Shown here: piece after piece, positions 26,392 through 38,000 of the stretch | Numbering within the stretch: the stretch's first letter is position 1 | Layout of the letters: the number at the start of each line of letters is the position of its first letter | Assembly (NCBI GenBank): GCA_044351265.1 | Contig: JBILGC010000001.1 | Span: forward strand, 62,001 to 126,000 | Origin: JAJTFA01 sp044351265 | GTDB taxonomy: Bacteria > Bacteroidota > Bacteroidia > UKL13-3 | Length of the DNA: 64,000 nt | Direction of reading: 5' to 3' | Position numbers and translations under genes: made by a program | The notes under the pieces: generated by a model | Database searches by the model: none | Told to the model about the DNA's origin: nothing | The model's input: only the letters and a program-made list of their open reading frames with translations

Positions 26392-27210
26392 CTAAGGAAG
26401 CAGGCGCATCTTTATCCTCACATCTCTGAGGGGCCTGTCGTTCTCATCGCGGGGTAAATTAGCTATAAAATCAACAACTTCCATGCCTGAAACAACTTCG
26501 CCAAAAACAGTGTATTGCTTATCCAGATGAGGTACACCACCGGGTTTAATATATTGTTGAATCATTTGTGTGGTAAAATCCATCTGATAAGGTCTGAACA
26601 ACTGATCTACCTGCTCTTTAAGCTTAAGTGAGTATTGAACCATTCCGGCACTGTCACCGCGAAAATTATAATCACGAAATTTTTCTTTAACTGAATCCGT
26701 AGCCATAATAACTGAGAAAAGCGTCATTTTTCCTGCGTAGTTATATTCATTCATCACTTTGGTAAGTTCTTTTGTTGACCACCGCTTACCTGATACAATA
26801 TAGAACTGCCCTGCACTAGATGAGTAATCAGAATCAAGAGTTCTGGCAGCTGCAAGCGCCCCGCGCTTATGGTAATACTCGGGTACAAATTCAGGCGGTA
26901 TCTTATAATCTAAGTCTGTATCTCCCAACTTATCACCTGGTTTAGACTTACGCGAATTGGGATCACCGGCCTGTATAACAAATTCAGGAATAGCACGGTG
27001 AAATAAAAGACTATCATAATAACCCGCCTTTACCAGTTGAATAAAATTATCCCGATGCTTTGGTGTTTTATTATATAGCTTAATAATAATGTTTCCGTAT
27101 GTGGTCGTTATTTCTACTCGCTGCTCCTTCTCCTGCTTTATAGGCGTTTGAGCCCGGGTTGTAGCCAAAAGGATAACACACCCTAAAATAATTGAAAGCT
27201 TACGTTTCAT
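26392..27210 (-). CDS. Exported cyclophilin-type peptidylprolyl isomerase
   Basis: A 272-residue protein starting at the ATG at 27210 (an in-frame TTG three codons earlier is less likely). Signal sequence MKRKLSIILGCVILLATTRA. The cyclophilin fold shows TTYGNIIIKLYNKTPKHRDN, the FHRAIPEFVIQAGDP segment with the catalytic-type Arg, SAGQFYIV and YTVFGEVVSGMEVVDFI. It carries an insertion between SAGQFYIV and the C-terminal half, typical of Bacteroidota periplasmic forms. Likely a periplasmic folding factor; the following DUF5686 barrel may be a client, which is inference from the 3-nt spacing. Confidence 0.9.
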   Translation of the reverse strand: MKRKLSIILGCVILLATTRAQTPIKQEKEQRVEITTTYGNIIIKLYNKTPKHRDNFIQLVKAGYYDSLLFHRAIPEFVIQAGDPNSRKSKPGDKLGDTDLDYKIPPEFVPEYYHKRGALAAARTLDSDYSSSAGQFYIVSGKRWSTKELTKVMNEYNYAGKMTLFSVIMATDSVKEKFRDYNFRGDSAGMVQYSLKLKEQVDQLFRPYQMDFTTQMIQQYIKPGGVPHLDKQYTVFGEVVSGMEVVDFIANLPRDENDRPLRDVRIKMRLLP

Positions 27211-27302
27211 GTTATGCAAATTATGAAATTTTAAATCTGATTACCGCAAAATTTTGTACTACAATCCGCTATGAATGATGAAATTTTTAGCCATTAGGTT
27301 GC

Positions 27303-27671
27303 TTACAATGTTTCTAAAATGCCTTCTGAATCAAAATATTTTACAACCAGCTTTTTCATAAGGGTTTCTTGTTTGGTTAAATCAGCATATGGCAGTTTCT
27401 TCAGTTCTTCATAATGGGGCCAACCTTCCTCGTCAGTATGTGAAAGGCGGTAATAGCCGTCATAGCTAAACAATTTACAGGTAGCTATATGCATTAAATC
27501 CATCTTTTCATCTTTGCTAAAATTGCGGTTTTGACCCAGCTCTCTTATCCCTATCAAAAAGAGCAATCCGTTCATATCAGGTTTTTTATCAAACTGCTTT
27601 TTTAGCCCAAACACAATCTTATACCATTTCATTTTGGTCTCTTCATCCAGTTCATATAATTCCTTTTCCAT
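27303..27671 (-). CDS. Conserved hypothetical protein
   Basis: A 122-residue, charged, mostly helical protein without signal peptide or membrane segment. I do not recognise a named domain. It is probably real: it has an ATG, a normal composition, and no better frame. It lies 92 nt upstream of the cyclophilin gene and is divergent from the lamin-tail gene. Sequences of this kind (LYELDEETKMKWYKIVFGLK) look like Bacteroidota-specific soluble proteins of unknown role. Confidence 0.7.
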   Translation of the reverse strand: MEKELYELDEETKMKWYKIVFGLKKQFDKKPDMNGLLFLIGIRELGQNRNFSKDEKMDLMHIATCKLFSYDGYYRLSHTDEEGWPHYEELKKLPYADLTKQETLMKKLVVKYFDSEGILETL

Positions 27672-27724
27672 AACAAGATGCGAATTAACACCAACATTAT
27701 AAAACTTTAGTATATTGAAACCCG

Positions 27725-30700
27725 ATGTGTAAACATTTTATTGTCATTATTCTTCTGCTAACCCTGCAACCCGCTTTTGCTCAGTTAAATGAAAACTTTG
27801 CAGATGGCGATTTTTCTGCAAACCCCATGTGGCAGGGTGATGATTCACTCTTTCAGGTGAACAGTTTTTTACAGTTGCAAAGCAAAGGCACGGCAGGCAC
27901 AACAAAGGATATTTCGCTAAGTACATCAAGCCCTATCTCTCAGGGAGAATGGCGTTTTTGGGTTAAGTTTAACTTAAGCCCAAGTACCGCTAATTTTTGC
28001 CGTTACTACCTTATGAGCGACAGTATGAATCTGAAAGGCCCGCTTAATGGATATTTTGTACAACTGGGAGGCATTACAGGCAACAATGATTCCATTATGC
28101 TTATGAAGCAGAAAGGATCTACCATAACACAAATTATTGGGGGCAGAAGAGCCACTGTTTCGAAAACCAATAATCTGGTGCGCATAAAAGTACTCAGAAA
28201 TAGCACAGGAAACTGGCAGTTGTTTAGCGATACGCTTGGCGGAAATAATTTTACTACCGAAGGTAATGCCACTGATAATGAATTCTCCTTATCAAGTTTT
28301 ACCGGTTGGTTTATCCGATTCACCTCTACCAATATTTCTAATTTTTATCTGGATGATGTGTATGCAGGACCTGTAATTATTGATAATACCCCACCGGCAG
28401 TAGATAGCGTGAGTGTAATTGGTGCAAATACAATACGAATAAGATTTTCTGAACCAGTTGATGCCAACACAGCAACTGAAACTTCAAATTATTTGATTAA
28501 CAATGGGCTGGGAAACCCGATTGATGCTCAGGTTGAAGCCGGGAACAATCAGGTAGTGATACTTAGTTTCTTTTCTGCCTTTTCCAATAAAAGCAGTTAT
28601 ACAATAAGCATATCAGGAGTAGAGGATTTCTCAGGCAATGCCATGAGTTTGATTCAGCGAAACTTCTTTTATTACACGCCTGCTGCAGGAGATGTGCTGA
28701 TCTCAGAGTGGATGGCCGATCCTACACCGCCTGTTATTTCCCTGCCTGAACAGGAGTTTATAGAATTGTATAACAATGTCGGCATACCCATAAATCTCAA
28801 AAACTGGATAATTTCTGATGGAGGCACTCCTGCCTTGCTTCCTGAAGTGATATTACCGGCAGACTCGTTCATAATCATTTGTGCATCGGCACAAGCTGCC
28901 ACATTTGCTCCCTATGGTATGGTTGCAGGGGTTGCAAGCTTCCCTACATTAAATAATTCGGCTGATGTCATTATTTTGAAAGCTCCTTCAGGAAGCTCCA
29001 TCCATCAAGTAGATTATGACCTAAGCTGGTATAATGACGATACCAAAAAAGATGGAGGCTGGAGTATTGAACTGAAAAATCCGAAGAATATTTGTTCAGG
29101 TAAATCAAATTATAACGCATCAGTTGATGTTAATGGCGCAACACCCGGAAAAAGAAATACCGTTTGGGATAACAGCATAGACCAAACCCCTCCAAAGGTT
29201 AAAAATGTGATATGTAAAAGCAGCACGGAAATTATTTTGATGCTTGATGAGGGTGCAGATATGAGCAGTATTGCATCTGCATCGCTCACACTTTCTAATG
29301 GCATTGGCATTACTGCAAAAAGCAGCATATCCGCAGCAAACGATAGCCTCTTGCTTCTAGTAAATCCTGCTTTGCAAAACAAACAAAATTATGTGCTTAC
29401 AATTAACGGCATCAGGGATTGTAATCAGAATAGCATGCAAAATATACAGGCAAGTTTTTTCTACTATCAGCCTGACACTGCAAGGCCATATGATATTTTG
29501 ATTCATGAAATTATGGCCGACCCCGACCCAGCAGTTGGCTTGCCTGCGGCTGAATATATTGAACTGTATAACCGCAGTGCAAGGGTGATTTCTTTAAAGA
29601 ATTGGCAATTAAAACACGCTTTAACCACCATACTGCTTCCTGATATTTTGTTATTGCCGGATAGTTTTATCGTTGTATGCAATAGCAAGGTTGCAGCATT
29701 ATTTAGTGGTATTAGTAGCCTTGTGGGCTTAGCCGATTTTCCTTCTTTAACAAACGATGGACAAATATTGAGCATAAGAAATGTCGAAGGAAAAACCATT
29801 CATGCGGTAAATTATCAATCTTCTTGGTATCAGAACAATTTAAAAAAGGACGGTGGTTGGAGCTTAGAAATGATTGACACAAGAAACCCATGCGGAGAGG
29901 CTAATAATTGGCAGGCAAGCACAAACCCCAAAGGAGGCACTCCGGGTAAAGCAAATAGCATTAGAGGTAATAATAAAGATATACTGTCACCTGAACTGAT
30001 TCGCATTTATCCAGCTGATAGCCTTAAACTCCTGGTATACTTCAATGAGTCGATTGATTCTCTAAGCCTAATGCAGCATAACCGTTACCGCTTTAATCCT
30101 TCTGTTGCATTTACAAATGTTAATGCATCTGCTCCTGACTTTAAGGACATATGCATTAATCTGACTGCGCCCCTTCAAAAAAATACCATTTACAGGCTAC
30201 TCATAGACTCCATTGCAGATTGCGCTGGCAACCAAATTCAAGCCCGTGACTACGGAGATTTTGGCTTGCCTGAACCTTTTAGTAAAGGTGATTTGGTTAT
30301 TAACGAAGTGCTATTTAATCCCAATACGGGAGGAAGTGATTTTATTGAAATATACAATAACAGCAATAAGGTTATTGATTTGAAGACGCTTCGCATTGCT
30401 GATACCGATGATAAGGATAGCCTTAATCAAATTTATGCAATTGCTCCTCAAGGTTTCATCATACTGCCGGAACAATACATTGTACTAACAGAGAATGCTG
30501 ATCATATTGCCTTAAATTATTTTGGTTCCGATAAATTAAGCATGATAGAAACCAATTTGCCGTCAATGAATGACGATGAAGGAGTTTGCGTTTTGGTTGA
30601 TGGTGCAGGTTTTGGATACGATCAGTTGAATTATGATGACAAGATGCATTTTGCCTTACTGGATGATAAAAACGGAGTAAGCCTTGAGCGCATTGATTAT

Positions 30701-31123
30701 AATAGAGCAAGCAATGAACGTACCAACTGGACTTCCGCTTCTGCAACATCAGGCTACGGAACACCAACACGCAAAAATTCGCAATACATGCAATCTGCTG
30801 CGGGCCGTTCATTGTTATCCTTGTCTTCTGAAATATTTTCGCCTGATGGAGATGGTTATCAGGACTTGTTGAACATCTATATTAAAACACCTGCAAACGG
30901 TTATACCGGAACATTATCCGTTTATGACAATAATGGGCGTATGGTAAAACAACTGATGCGTAATGATATTCTTGGCACCGAAAACACCATAAGCTGGGAT
31001 GGCATTAATGATAATAATGAAAAAGCCAATATCGGCATCTACATCATATATCTAGAAGCTTTTGACCTAAAAGGTAATACCATTAAAGAAAAAATAACAG
31101 CAGTGGTTGGCGCAAGGCTATAA
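27725..31123 (+). CDS. Secreted protein with three lamin-tail domains
   Basis: An 1132-residue exported protein. Signal peptide MCKHFIVIILLLTLQPAFAQ, then a jelly-roll-like domain (about 21-215). SbsA-type Ig-like domains alternate with lamin-tail domains (LTD): Ig near 222-318 (VDSVSVIGANTIRIRFSEPV), LTD1 about 320-475 (ISEWMADPTPP), a second Ig, LTD2 about 590-745 (IHEIMADPDPA), a third Ig, and LTD3 about 855-1020 (INEVLFNPNTGG). The C-terminus has IFSPDGDGYQD and a FlgD-like Ig fold with ISWDGINDNNE, a pattern shared with T9SS-related C-terminal modules. Probably surface-exposed or extracellular. Function unknown. Confidence 0.85.
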   Translation: MCKHFIVIILLLTLQPAFAQLNENFADGDFSANPMWQGDDSLFQVNSFLQLQSKGTAGTTKDISLSTSSPISQGEWRFWVKFNLSPSTANFCRYYLMSDSMNLKGPLNGYFVQLGGITGNNDSIMLMKQKGSTITQIIGGRRATVSKTNNLVRIKVLRNSTGNWQLFSDTLGGNNFTTEGNATDNEFSLSSFTGWFIRFTSTNISNFYLDDVYAGPVIIDNTPPAVDSVSVIGANTIRIRFSEPVDANTATETSNYLINNGLGNPIDAQVEAGNNQVVILSFFSAFSNKSSYTISISGVEDFSGNAMSLIQRNFFYYTPAAGDVLISEWMADPTPPVISLPEQEFIELYNNVGIPINLKNWIISDGGTPALLPEVILPADSFIIICASAQAATFAPYGMVAGVASFPTLNNSADVIILKAPSGSSIHQVDYDLSWYNDDTKKDGGWSIELKNPKNICSGKSNYNASVDVNGATPGKRNTVWDNSIDQTPPKVKNVICKSSTEIILMLDEGADMSSIASASLTLSNGIGITAKSSISAANDSLLLLVNPALQNKQNYVLTINGIRDCNQNSMQNIQASFFYYQPDTARPYDILIHEIMADPDPAVGLPAAEYIELYNRSARVISLKNWQLKHALTTILLPDILLLPDSFIVVCNSKVAALFSGISSLVGLADFPSLTNDGQILSIRNVEGKTIHAVNYQSSWYQNNLKKDGGWSLEMIDTRNPCGEANNWQASTNPKGGTPGKANSIRGNNKDILSPELIRIYPADSLKLLVYFNESIDSLSLMQHNRYRFNPSVAFTNVNASAPDFKDICINLTAPLQKNTIYRLLIDSIADCAGNQIQARDYGDFGLPEPFSKGDLVINEVLFNPNTGGSDFIEIYNNSNKVIDLKTLRIADTDDKDSLNQIYAIAPQGFIILPEQYIVLTENADHIALNYFGSDKLSMIETNLPSMNDDEGVCVLVDGAGFGYDQLNYDDKMHFALLDDKNGVSLERIDYNRASNERTNWTSASATSGYGTPTRKNSQYMQSAAGRSLLSLSSEIFSPDGDGYQDLLNIYIKTPANGYTGTLSVYDNNGRMVKQLMRNDILGTENTISWDGINDNNEKANIGIYIIYLEAFDLKGNTIKEKITAVVGARL

Positions 31124-31135
31124 AACAACTTAATT

Positions 31136-31813
31136 TCAATCTTTCTTGCCTGCAATAGTGATTACTATTTCGCCTTTTGGAGGATGTGCTTCAAAATGTT
31201 TAACTGCATCTATCAATGAGGTATTAATTGTTTGTTCAAACTTTTTGGTAAGTTCTCTTGAAACGGAAACCAATCGGTCTTCACCAAAAAATTCAGTTAG
31301 TTGTTTCAAAGTCTTTATAAGGCGGTGGGGTGCTTCATACAATACAACAGTTCTTGCCTCGGCTGCAAGCTCTTTTATTTTTGTTTGACGGCCCTTTTTT
31401 TCAGGCAAAAATCCTTCAAAAACAAACGCATCGCAAGGCAAACCGCTTTTAATAAGTGCAGGAACAAAAGCTGTAGGTCCGGGCAAACACTCCACCTCAA
31501 TATCGTTGCGCAAACATTCTCTCACAATTAAAAACCCGGGATCTGATATGCCAGGTGTACCGGCATCACTTACCAATCCGATATTTTTTCCTGAATGAAG
31601 CAAATTAACAATACGCTGCAATTCTCGGTGTTCATTGTGCTGATGAAACGGTTGCATTTGTTTCTCAATATTTAGGTGCTGCAATAATTTAAGGGTATGC
31701 CGTGTATCTTCTGCCAAAAGCAACTCAACTTCTTTCAACATGCGTATCGCTCTTAACGTAATATCTTCAAGGTTACCGAGAGGTGTAGGAATAATGATTA
31801 GCTTACCAGCCAT
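31136..31813 (-). CDS. rsmI: 16S rRNA (cytidine1402-2'-O)-methyltransferase
   Basis: RsmI of 225 residues, a SAM-dependent tetrapyrrole-methylase-fold enzyme that 2'-O-methylates C1402 of 16S rRNA. Visible motifs are IIPTPLGNLEDITLRA (7-22), AEDTRHTLKLL (34-44), VSDAGTPGISDPG (80-92) and the GPTAFVPALIKSGLP segment. The C-terminal KGEIVITIAG strand is present. It is somewhat shorter than the Escherichia coli enzyme (about 286) because it lacks the C-terminal extension. Convergent with the lamin-tail gene. Confidence 0.93.
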   Translation of the reverse strand: MAGKLIIIPTPLGNLEDITLRAIRMLKEVELLLAEDTRHTLKLLQHLNIEKQMQPFHQHNEHRELQRIVNLLHSGKNIGLVSDAGTPGISDPGFLIVRECLRNDIEVECLPGPTAFVPALIKSGLPCDAFVFEGFLPEKKGRQTKIKELAAEARTVVLYEAPHRLIKTLKQLTEFFGEDRLVSVSRELTKKFEQTINTSLIDAVKHFEAHPPKGEIVITIAGKKD

Positions 31814-31963
31814 GTTTGCAAGATAAATAAAAGAAAGAAGCTGCTGTCCATTTATGTAAAAACGAATAGTCTTTTATGAAACTAGAAAAACTTAAAAAAA
31901 GGTAATGTTTTCTATTCCAATCTAACTACATCCTTCTGAAAGAAGCAGTTGGTTGTTAAGTAT

Positions 31964-31991
31964 AAAAAAAAGCCCGGCTAAACCGGGCTTT
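31964..31991 (-). terminator. Intrinsic terminator of the PKD/gliding-type operon
   Basis: AAAGCCCGG (31969-31977) pairs with CCGGGCTTT (31983-31991) around CTAAA. On the minus strand it ends in a run of seven T. It is 18 nt past the stop of the large PKD gene. Confidence 0.85.
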
Positions 31992-32009
31992 GAATTTTAC
32001 AGCTTGAAA

Positions 32010-35000
32010 TTATTTAATCAGTGTTACAGTGCCTGTAACTGTTGCAGGATCCTGAGCCCTGAGTTGATAATTGAAAATAAAGTAGTAAACACCGGCAGGG
32101 CACTCCCCACCATCATTCATATCTTTACCGTTCCAGGTTTTTGTTCTGTCTTTACTTTCAAAAACCTTATTGCCCCAACGGTTAAAGATTTGCAAGTCAT
32201 ATTTATCTTCTCCCTCAATATCAATAACAAAATTGTCATTGCTACCATCACTATTCGGTGTAAACACATTTGGTATTTTAATCCTGGTTATAAATCTATT
32301 GCTTATGATTTTACAAACCGTATCTGCGCAATCGGCCGGAGGTTCAATATGCCATGCCTTCAAGCAAATTTTAAAGTCTCCTGTATCGTTTTTAAAGTCA
32401 ACTTCAAAATCCATATCGCTTAGGTTGCCCATTTTAGGATTTGCCCCACCTTTAATTTCACCATCTTTTAACACATATGGTGTGCTTTCTCCTACCTTGT
32501 ATAAGGTCCACTCAAAAACATCAGAATTCTGGAAGGATGCATTTGTGTTGTTTTTCATCAGGTATTTTGCCGAATTCATGTCTTGGCGGATTGTATCGAA
32601 AGCAGGGGTTGGTTTAACAACACTGATATATGAAGTATCTCTCACCTCGCAATTTTTCTCAGCACCTAAAGGAATTTGTGCAGGATCAAAGCCTCTAGGT
32701 ATTGAATGAATTTCAAACCTTCCTACGCTATCAAATTTGAACTTCACAAAATCAGGAGGTGCCTGGTTTCTTGCAACACTATCAATTAAAGAGCTATCTG
32801 CATTATCATAGCGCTTGTAAGTAAATTTATTAAAGGCATTATCAGAAGTATTTCTGAACTGAACTTCAGTACCAATACAAACAATGGTGTCATTAGGACT
32901 AAGTTCATTTTTAAACTTCTTCACATAGATTTTTATTGGCCTGTTAAAGAGTTGCCCGGTTAGTGGATCTGTTGCTGTATCAGGGAAAATTGCAGGCAAA
33001 CAACCTGTAGGTGCAGGGAATTTTGTATCACGACCTACTGCAACAATTTGGTATACACCGGAATCCTGATAAACGTGCTCTACTGTATCTCTTCTACCAA
33101 GCACCGATGCCGGCATACCACCAGGTTCACCCCAATAAATGAGTGTTTCTACTGTTGGCGTATCAGAAGGATCTTGCATGCCCAGAGAGTCTGCAAGATT
33201 CCAAACCCTTACTTTCAGAGGAGCGCAACCTAGTGTATCGCTAAGAAGTTTTATTTGCGGCCGCGGACCTTTTATAAAGATTTTCTCATATGCAGAATCA
33301 GCGCAACCTTGTTCTGTTACCACTTTGAGTTTTACGGTAAACTCACCGTAAGAGCGGTATGGCCAAGTGGCCTTCTTAGGATTAAAAATATTTACCCCCT
33401 GAGGAGTGATGGTATCGAGTTTATTTTCTCCAAACCACCAGTAGTTACTAACCAGCTTGTCAAGTGATGATAGCCCTGCAGGCAGATAGGAAGAGTCCAT
33501 TACACTAAATATTTCAGTACAATTGAATACGCGCTTGGCAAATTCCATTTTCACTATCGGCTTCACAATATCTACATAGCGCACACAAGTATCCCAAAAA
33601 CCTAAACTATCACGGGTATACATTTTAACTGTAAATCGGCCATAATTAGCGTAGCTATGCACCGGACTTACTCCTTCATATATGGGCGAACCATCGCCAA
33701 AATCCCAGTACATGCGCTCCCTTCGGGTTGTGTCTACACGTAAGGTAATGTCGTAGGCATCACCGGCCGGTAATCCAGGCAATGGCACCACCGTCCCATT
33801 TGGATTATACCTGAACATCGGGTTAGGGAAAGTGCCTTTAACCTCAGGTAGTTTACCTGCCTCGAAACGCCAGAAATCAGCCGTATCAATTATGAAATTA
33901 CATCCATAGCCAGGCATGAGTAACACATCTTTAACCGCAACTGCATCATAGCCATAATTTGGATTTGTTGTGAGGCCTAAAGGCCTGACATCTCTGCTGA
34001 TGGTTCTTGCCGGGCCCGGAGCATCGGTGCAATTACTCTTTTGACAATCATATCTCCAGTATCTAACCGAGTCATCAAAATAAACAGGCTCATTTTCACA
34101 GTACACTACATCTTCAACACCATCTTTCCCTTTGATGAAGAAAGTATCTATTACACCTATTATTACAGGTATGGCAAAAAACTGCTGACAATTTTGTCTG
34201 GTTGCAATCAGGTGTACAATGCTATTCCACTCAGATTTATCATTACTGCCGGTTGCCTCCCAACTCGACCTGACAAACTTATGTGTAATGGGCAGGAACA
34301 TCATGGATGTATCTGCAATATAAAATGGAGGGTTGGCTTTGGGTGCTCCGGTACACCAGTCTAACAAATCGTAGTATACATTGGTAAACAATCCCGGGGT
34401 TCTTGGTCTTAAGCCATTAGTGGCCCCTACGCCTGATGCACGGATAGGGAAAACCGTTGAATCCATTAGCACACAATTGCCAAAACAATCAAAATTATAT
34501 CTTACTCTGCGTATTCCGTTTTCAAAAAATGAATTGGTAACACCGGACCCATCATACCAGAATGAGTCTACTGTTTGGGTAGCATCACCCCAATCCCAAA
34601 TGCTATAGGCAATACTATCCATAATACTATCGAGGTATAGCACAGTAATTTCATCTCCTTTACCCCTGTAACGACAAGTGCCAGGCTGGAATGGTGTGAT
34701 ACTTGAATAGCGAGGAATTACGGGTTGTGAAGCAGGAAAAACATCAAACTGGGCTTCAAGGTTTAAAATTCTCAGAAAGTTATGATACCAAACAGTATTT
34801 GTTTTATTGTTTGAGTGGTTACAATCAAAATATTTTACATCCAGATGCGTTCCATTGGCCTGCGGAATGGTATCGCCATAAGTGAAATTATATACCACAA
34901 ACTGCGGCTGTGCAGGATCAAAAGTACTGGGAGGGCTCTGAGGGGCCGGAGGTGCGGGATTTGCGGGCATGCCTACAATAAACGGATCGGTTGACAATTG

Positions 35001-38000
35001 ATAAATAGGGGTAGTTGTTATTGTAGCAGCGTTTTGAAGGAAATTATTGCGTGGCATACTTTGCGTGAGTTCCTTGCATCCGCAACCTATCTGCAAACCA
35101 ACCGTTATCCAGCCCCCTATCGTATCAGCAGGTGGAGGGAAGTTGAAACTAGAGGCAGGACCTGCATTGTATCCAAAGTGCCAAACCAGGCTTGTACCGC
35201 GGGCATTTGTCCAAGGGCAGCCCGGTCTTGGTGCAGCATTTGGACACGTATTGAAATTAGGCCTTATTAATCCTCCAGGAGTTACGCCACCTCTATAGCC
35301 TGTCCAACCATCTATTACACAGGGTGTATTATCCTTTCTGTCGGCCAGGGAGTCAATATTTAACAAAATATGCGTTTGTCCGCAATTTGGTGTAACACCA
35401 GGGTAGTTACCAATACCTGCAAGACTTAAATCAATTCTTGCACCCAAACCCGTAGTAAGATCTCCAGGACACTCTTTACCACCTTTAGCCAAACCATAGG
35501 CAGTGGCTTTACCAAGAGCAAGCTGAACCGTTCCTTCTCCATTACAATCAAAATTATCAATAGATAAACTGTCGTCAACAATAAGGTTATTGGCATCTAA
35601 CCCTTTGGCGCGGTAAGGATTTCCGGACTCATTGTTGAGGGTATCAGCCATCTTTAAGCGAACAGTTAAACAACGTTGTACTATTCTATGGAATGCATAT
35701 TTATGGAAGGTCATGGTACTTCCTGGTAACATATCTCCTGAAGCAACAGTATAAGTTTTGCCATCTTTGCTATATGTAATGGAGTTAGGACCAGGTGTCG
35801 GGAATGCCCTTATTTGGCCACCATTGAGTATTACATAGTCTCCCCTGAGGTGAGCAAATGGGTCAGGTAAATTTCGAACATTGATTTGCTGATCAACCTG
35901 TATTTGGTCTGGCCAGAATTGACCCGGCTGAGGAAGGTTATCTACCCTTGCCCATGGTTGGCCATAATAAGTTCCCTGAACATTACTGATGCGGTTATTA
36001 ACCGGGTCCCAATACTTCGGCCCACCGGAGGTGGCTTCTGTTTGCCAGTCCTTACCGGAAAGGTACCAGTTGTATACGCTATCCCAATTTGTATAACTAT
36101 GTCGAGGTAATGAATCGTGAGAGAATTTACAATTAACCTTACCAGGGAAAATTTGCTTATTATGGATAAAATAATGATCACTGTTTCTGTCTTGCTCAAC
36201 CGCATTTAAGAAAACAAATCGTGGTGCAGCAGGAGGGGCAATTACAGGGAAATAACCTGCTTTGGGATTAGAAAAGGAAGTACATTTTGGCGCGTAATCA
36301 TCATCAAAATCCCAGCGCATCCATAGTTTACGCGACTTAAATGTCATTGATGTATTTACGAAATCAACTGTGTAATCCGGACCACACTGATTTTTCTGCC
36401 AAGGCTTTAAAAGTACGGGGGGAGGACTTGTTTTTTCAATACGGGCAAACGGCCCTATTACTTCTACCCCGTAAGCTCTTTTATCAATTGAGTCTAGAAT
36501 CGGGGTATATAAGAACAGGGTATCGGTTAATTGTGAAGTACCCGGTTTTTTTGTTAAATCATTTTTAGGCATCCATACGATAGGTTTTGAATATCGTCCC
36601 TTGTAAGGATAAACGGAATCACCGCTGTGAATGAGCTTTCTGTCGAATGGCTGATAGATTAATTGAACAAACATTCCGCGGGAGACTTTCATCGAATCTT
36701 TTAATTGTGTAACCGGTGGTACCTTTGAAAGATAAACACCTAAGCCATTTGCATCTCGGTAGAGATAGATACTGTCGCGGATTTCAGGCAGGAAAAATTG
36801 TTCTGCTCCAGCAGATCTCACCAAAATAATGGAGTCTCGACTGCCTTTTACCCTGTCTAGCAACATGGTGTAGGTGGTATCCTGCGGGTTTACAACCTGA
36901 TTAGGTGGCACACCATAAGGATTAGGCCCCCAATCGTTATCAGCAGGTCTGAAACCGCTAGGTGTTAAAATACTATCGAAACGCGAACGCGTAACAATTG
37001 CAGAGTAGTAAGGTATAACACCGGGACATACACGCTTAATAATAAGTTTAGGGAAGAAGGTACCCATGGCAGAAAATGCATGGCACACACTGAATGCGCT
37101 TGAGTCTTCGTTACGCATAGTTGGATCATTCGGATCTCCAAAATCCCAAACAAAGTCTCCTGTTCCGGGGGCCAAGAAAGTCATTGGTGTAACTTTAAAG
37201 CAAATTTCTGTGCTGCTAAAACTTTGCACGCAAACAGTATCTGCATCTTTTCCGAGCGTAGAGTCTCTTTTAAAAGTGGTGATATCTAAATCATAAACAA
37301 TATTATCAGGCAGAGGCCTGGATGTATTAGAGAATGTTTTTCTTAAAGAATCAGTGCAATCAGTTAAATCTGTAACTGCTAATTTAGGATTAAAAGGTCC
37401 ACGGGTATAATAGCAATGTGTAATGGTATCATACCTAAATGAATCGTTTTGGGTGGTGCTGGCATAAAAATTACCATCACCAAAATCCCATCTGTAGCCT
37501 TTTGCCTTATGGCGTGGTGCAGCACTGAGGTTTTTAAATTTATAGCATGAGCTAAAGCAAGGTCCTGATAACATGCTCCATTCAAAATCAATCTGGTTGT
37601 TTTGATTTACACGAACGGCATCTAAAAGAATAGTGTCTTTGCGACAGCCTTTATTATCAACTGCGCGCAAGAAAACGGTAAAAGTGCCGGCAAAACTATA
37701 CTTATGGCAAGTTACCCCATTATTATAAGTTGTATCGCCCGTTGCATCGCCCCAGTTCCAAAAATAAAAGTCGATTGGATTACTTGGCGTATTAGGATTC
37801 TGAGAACTATTGTTGATGAAGCATAGGTTATTGCCCCTGAAGCATTGAGTCAAAGGGGTTCCGGAAACCGGAAGTGGTACCGGTAAGTGATACACATTAA
37901 ATGAAACATCAGAACTGGTAACGTTTGAACTGTTGCTCAGCTGGACTGTAATTTTAGCAGTATAAACTCCGGCAGCAAGAGGAAGAGTTGGAAAATCCGT

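Noticed and set aside
31953..32709. Plus-strand frames of 156 and 179 codons
   Set aside because: Antisense to the CHU_C end of the large PKD gene; no domain signal.
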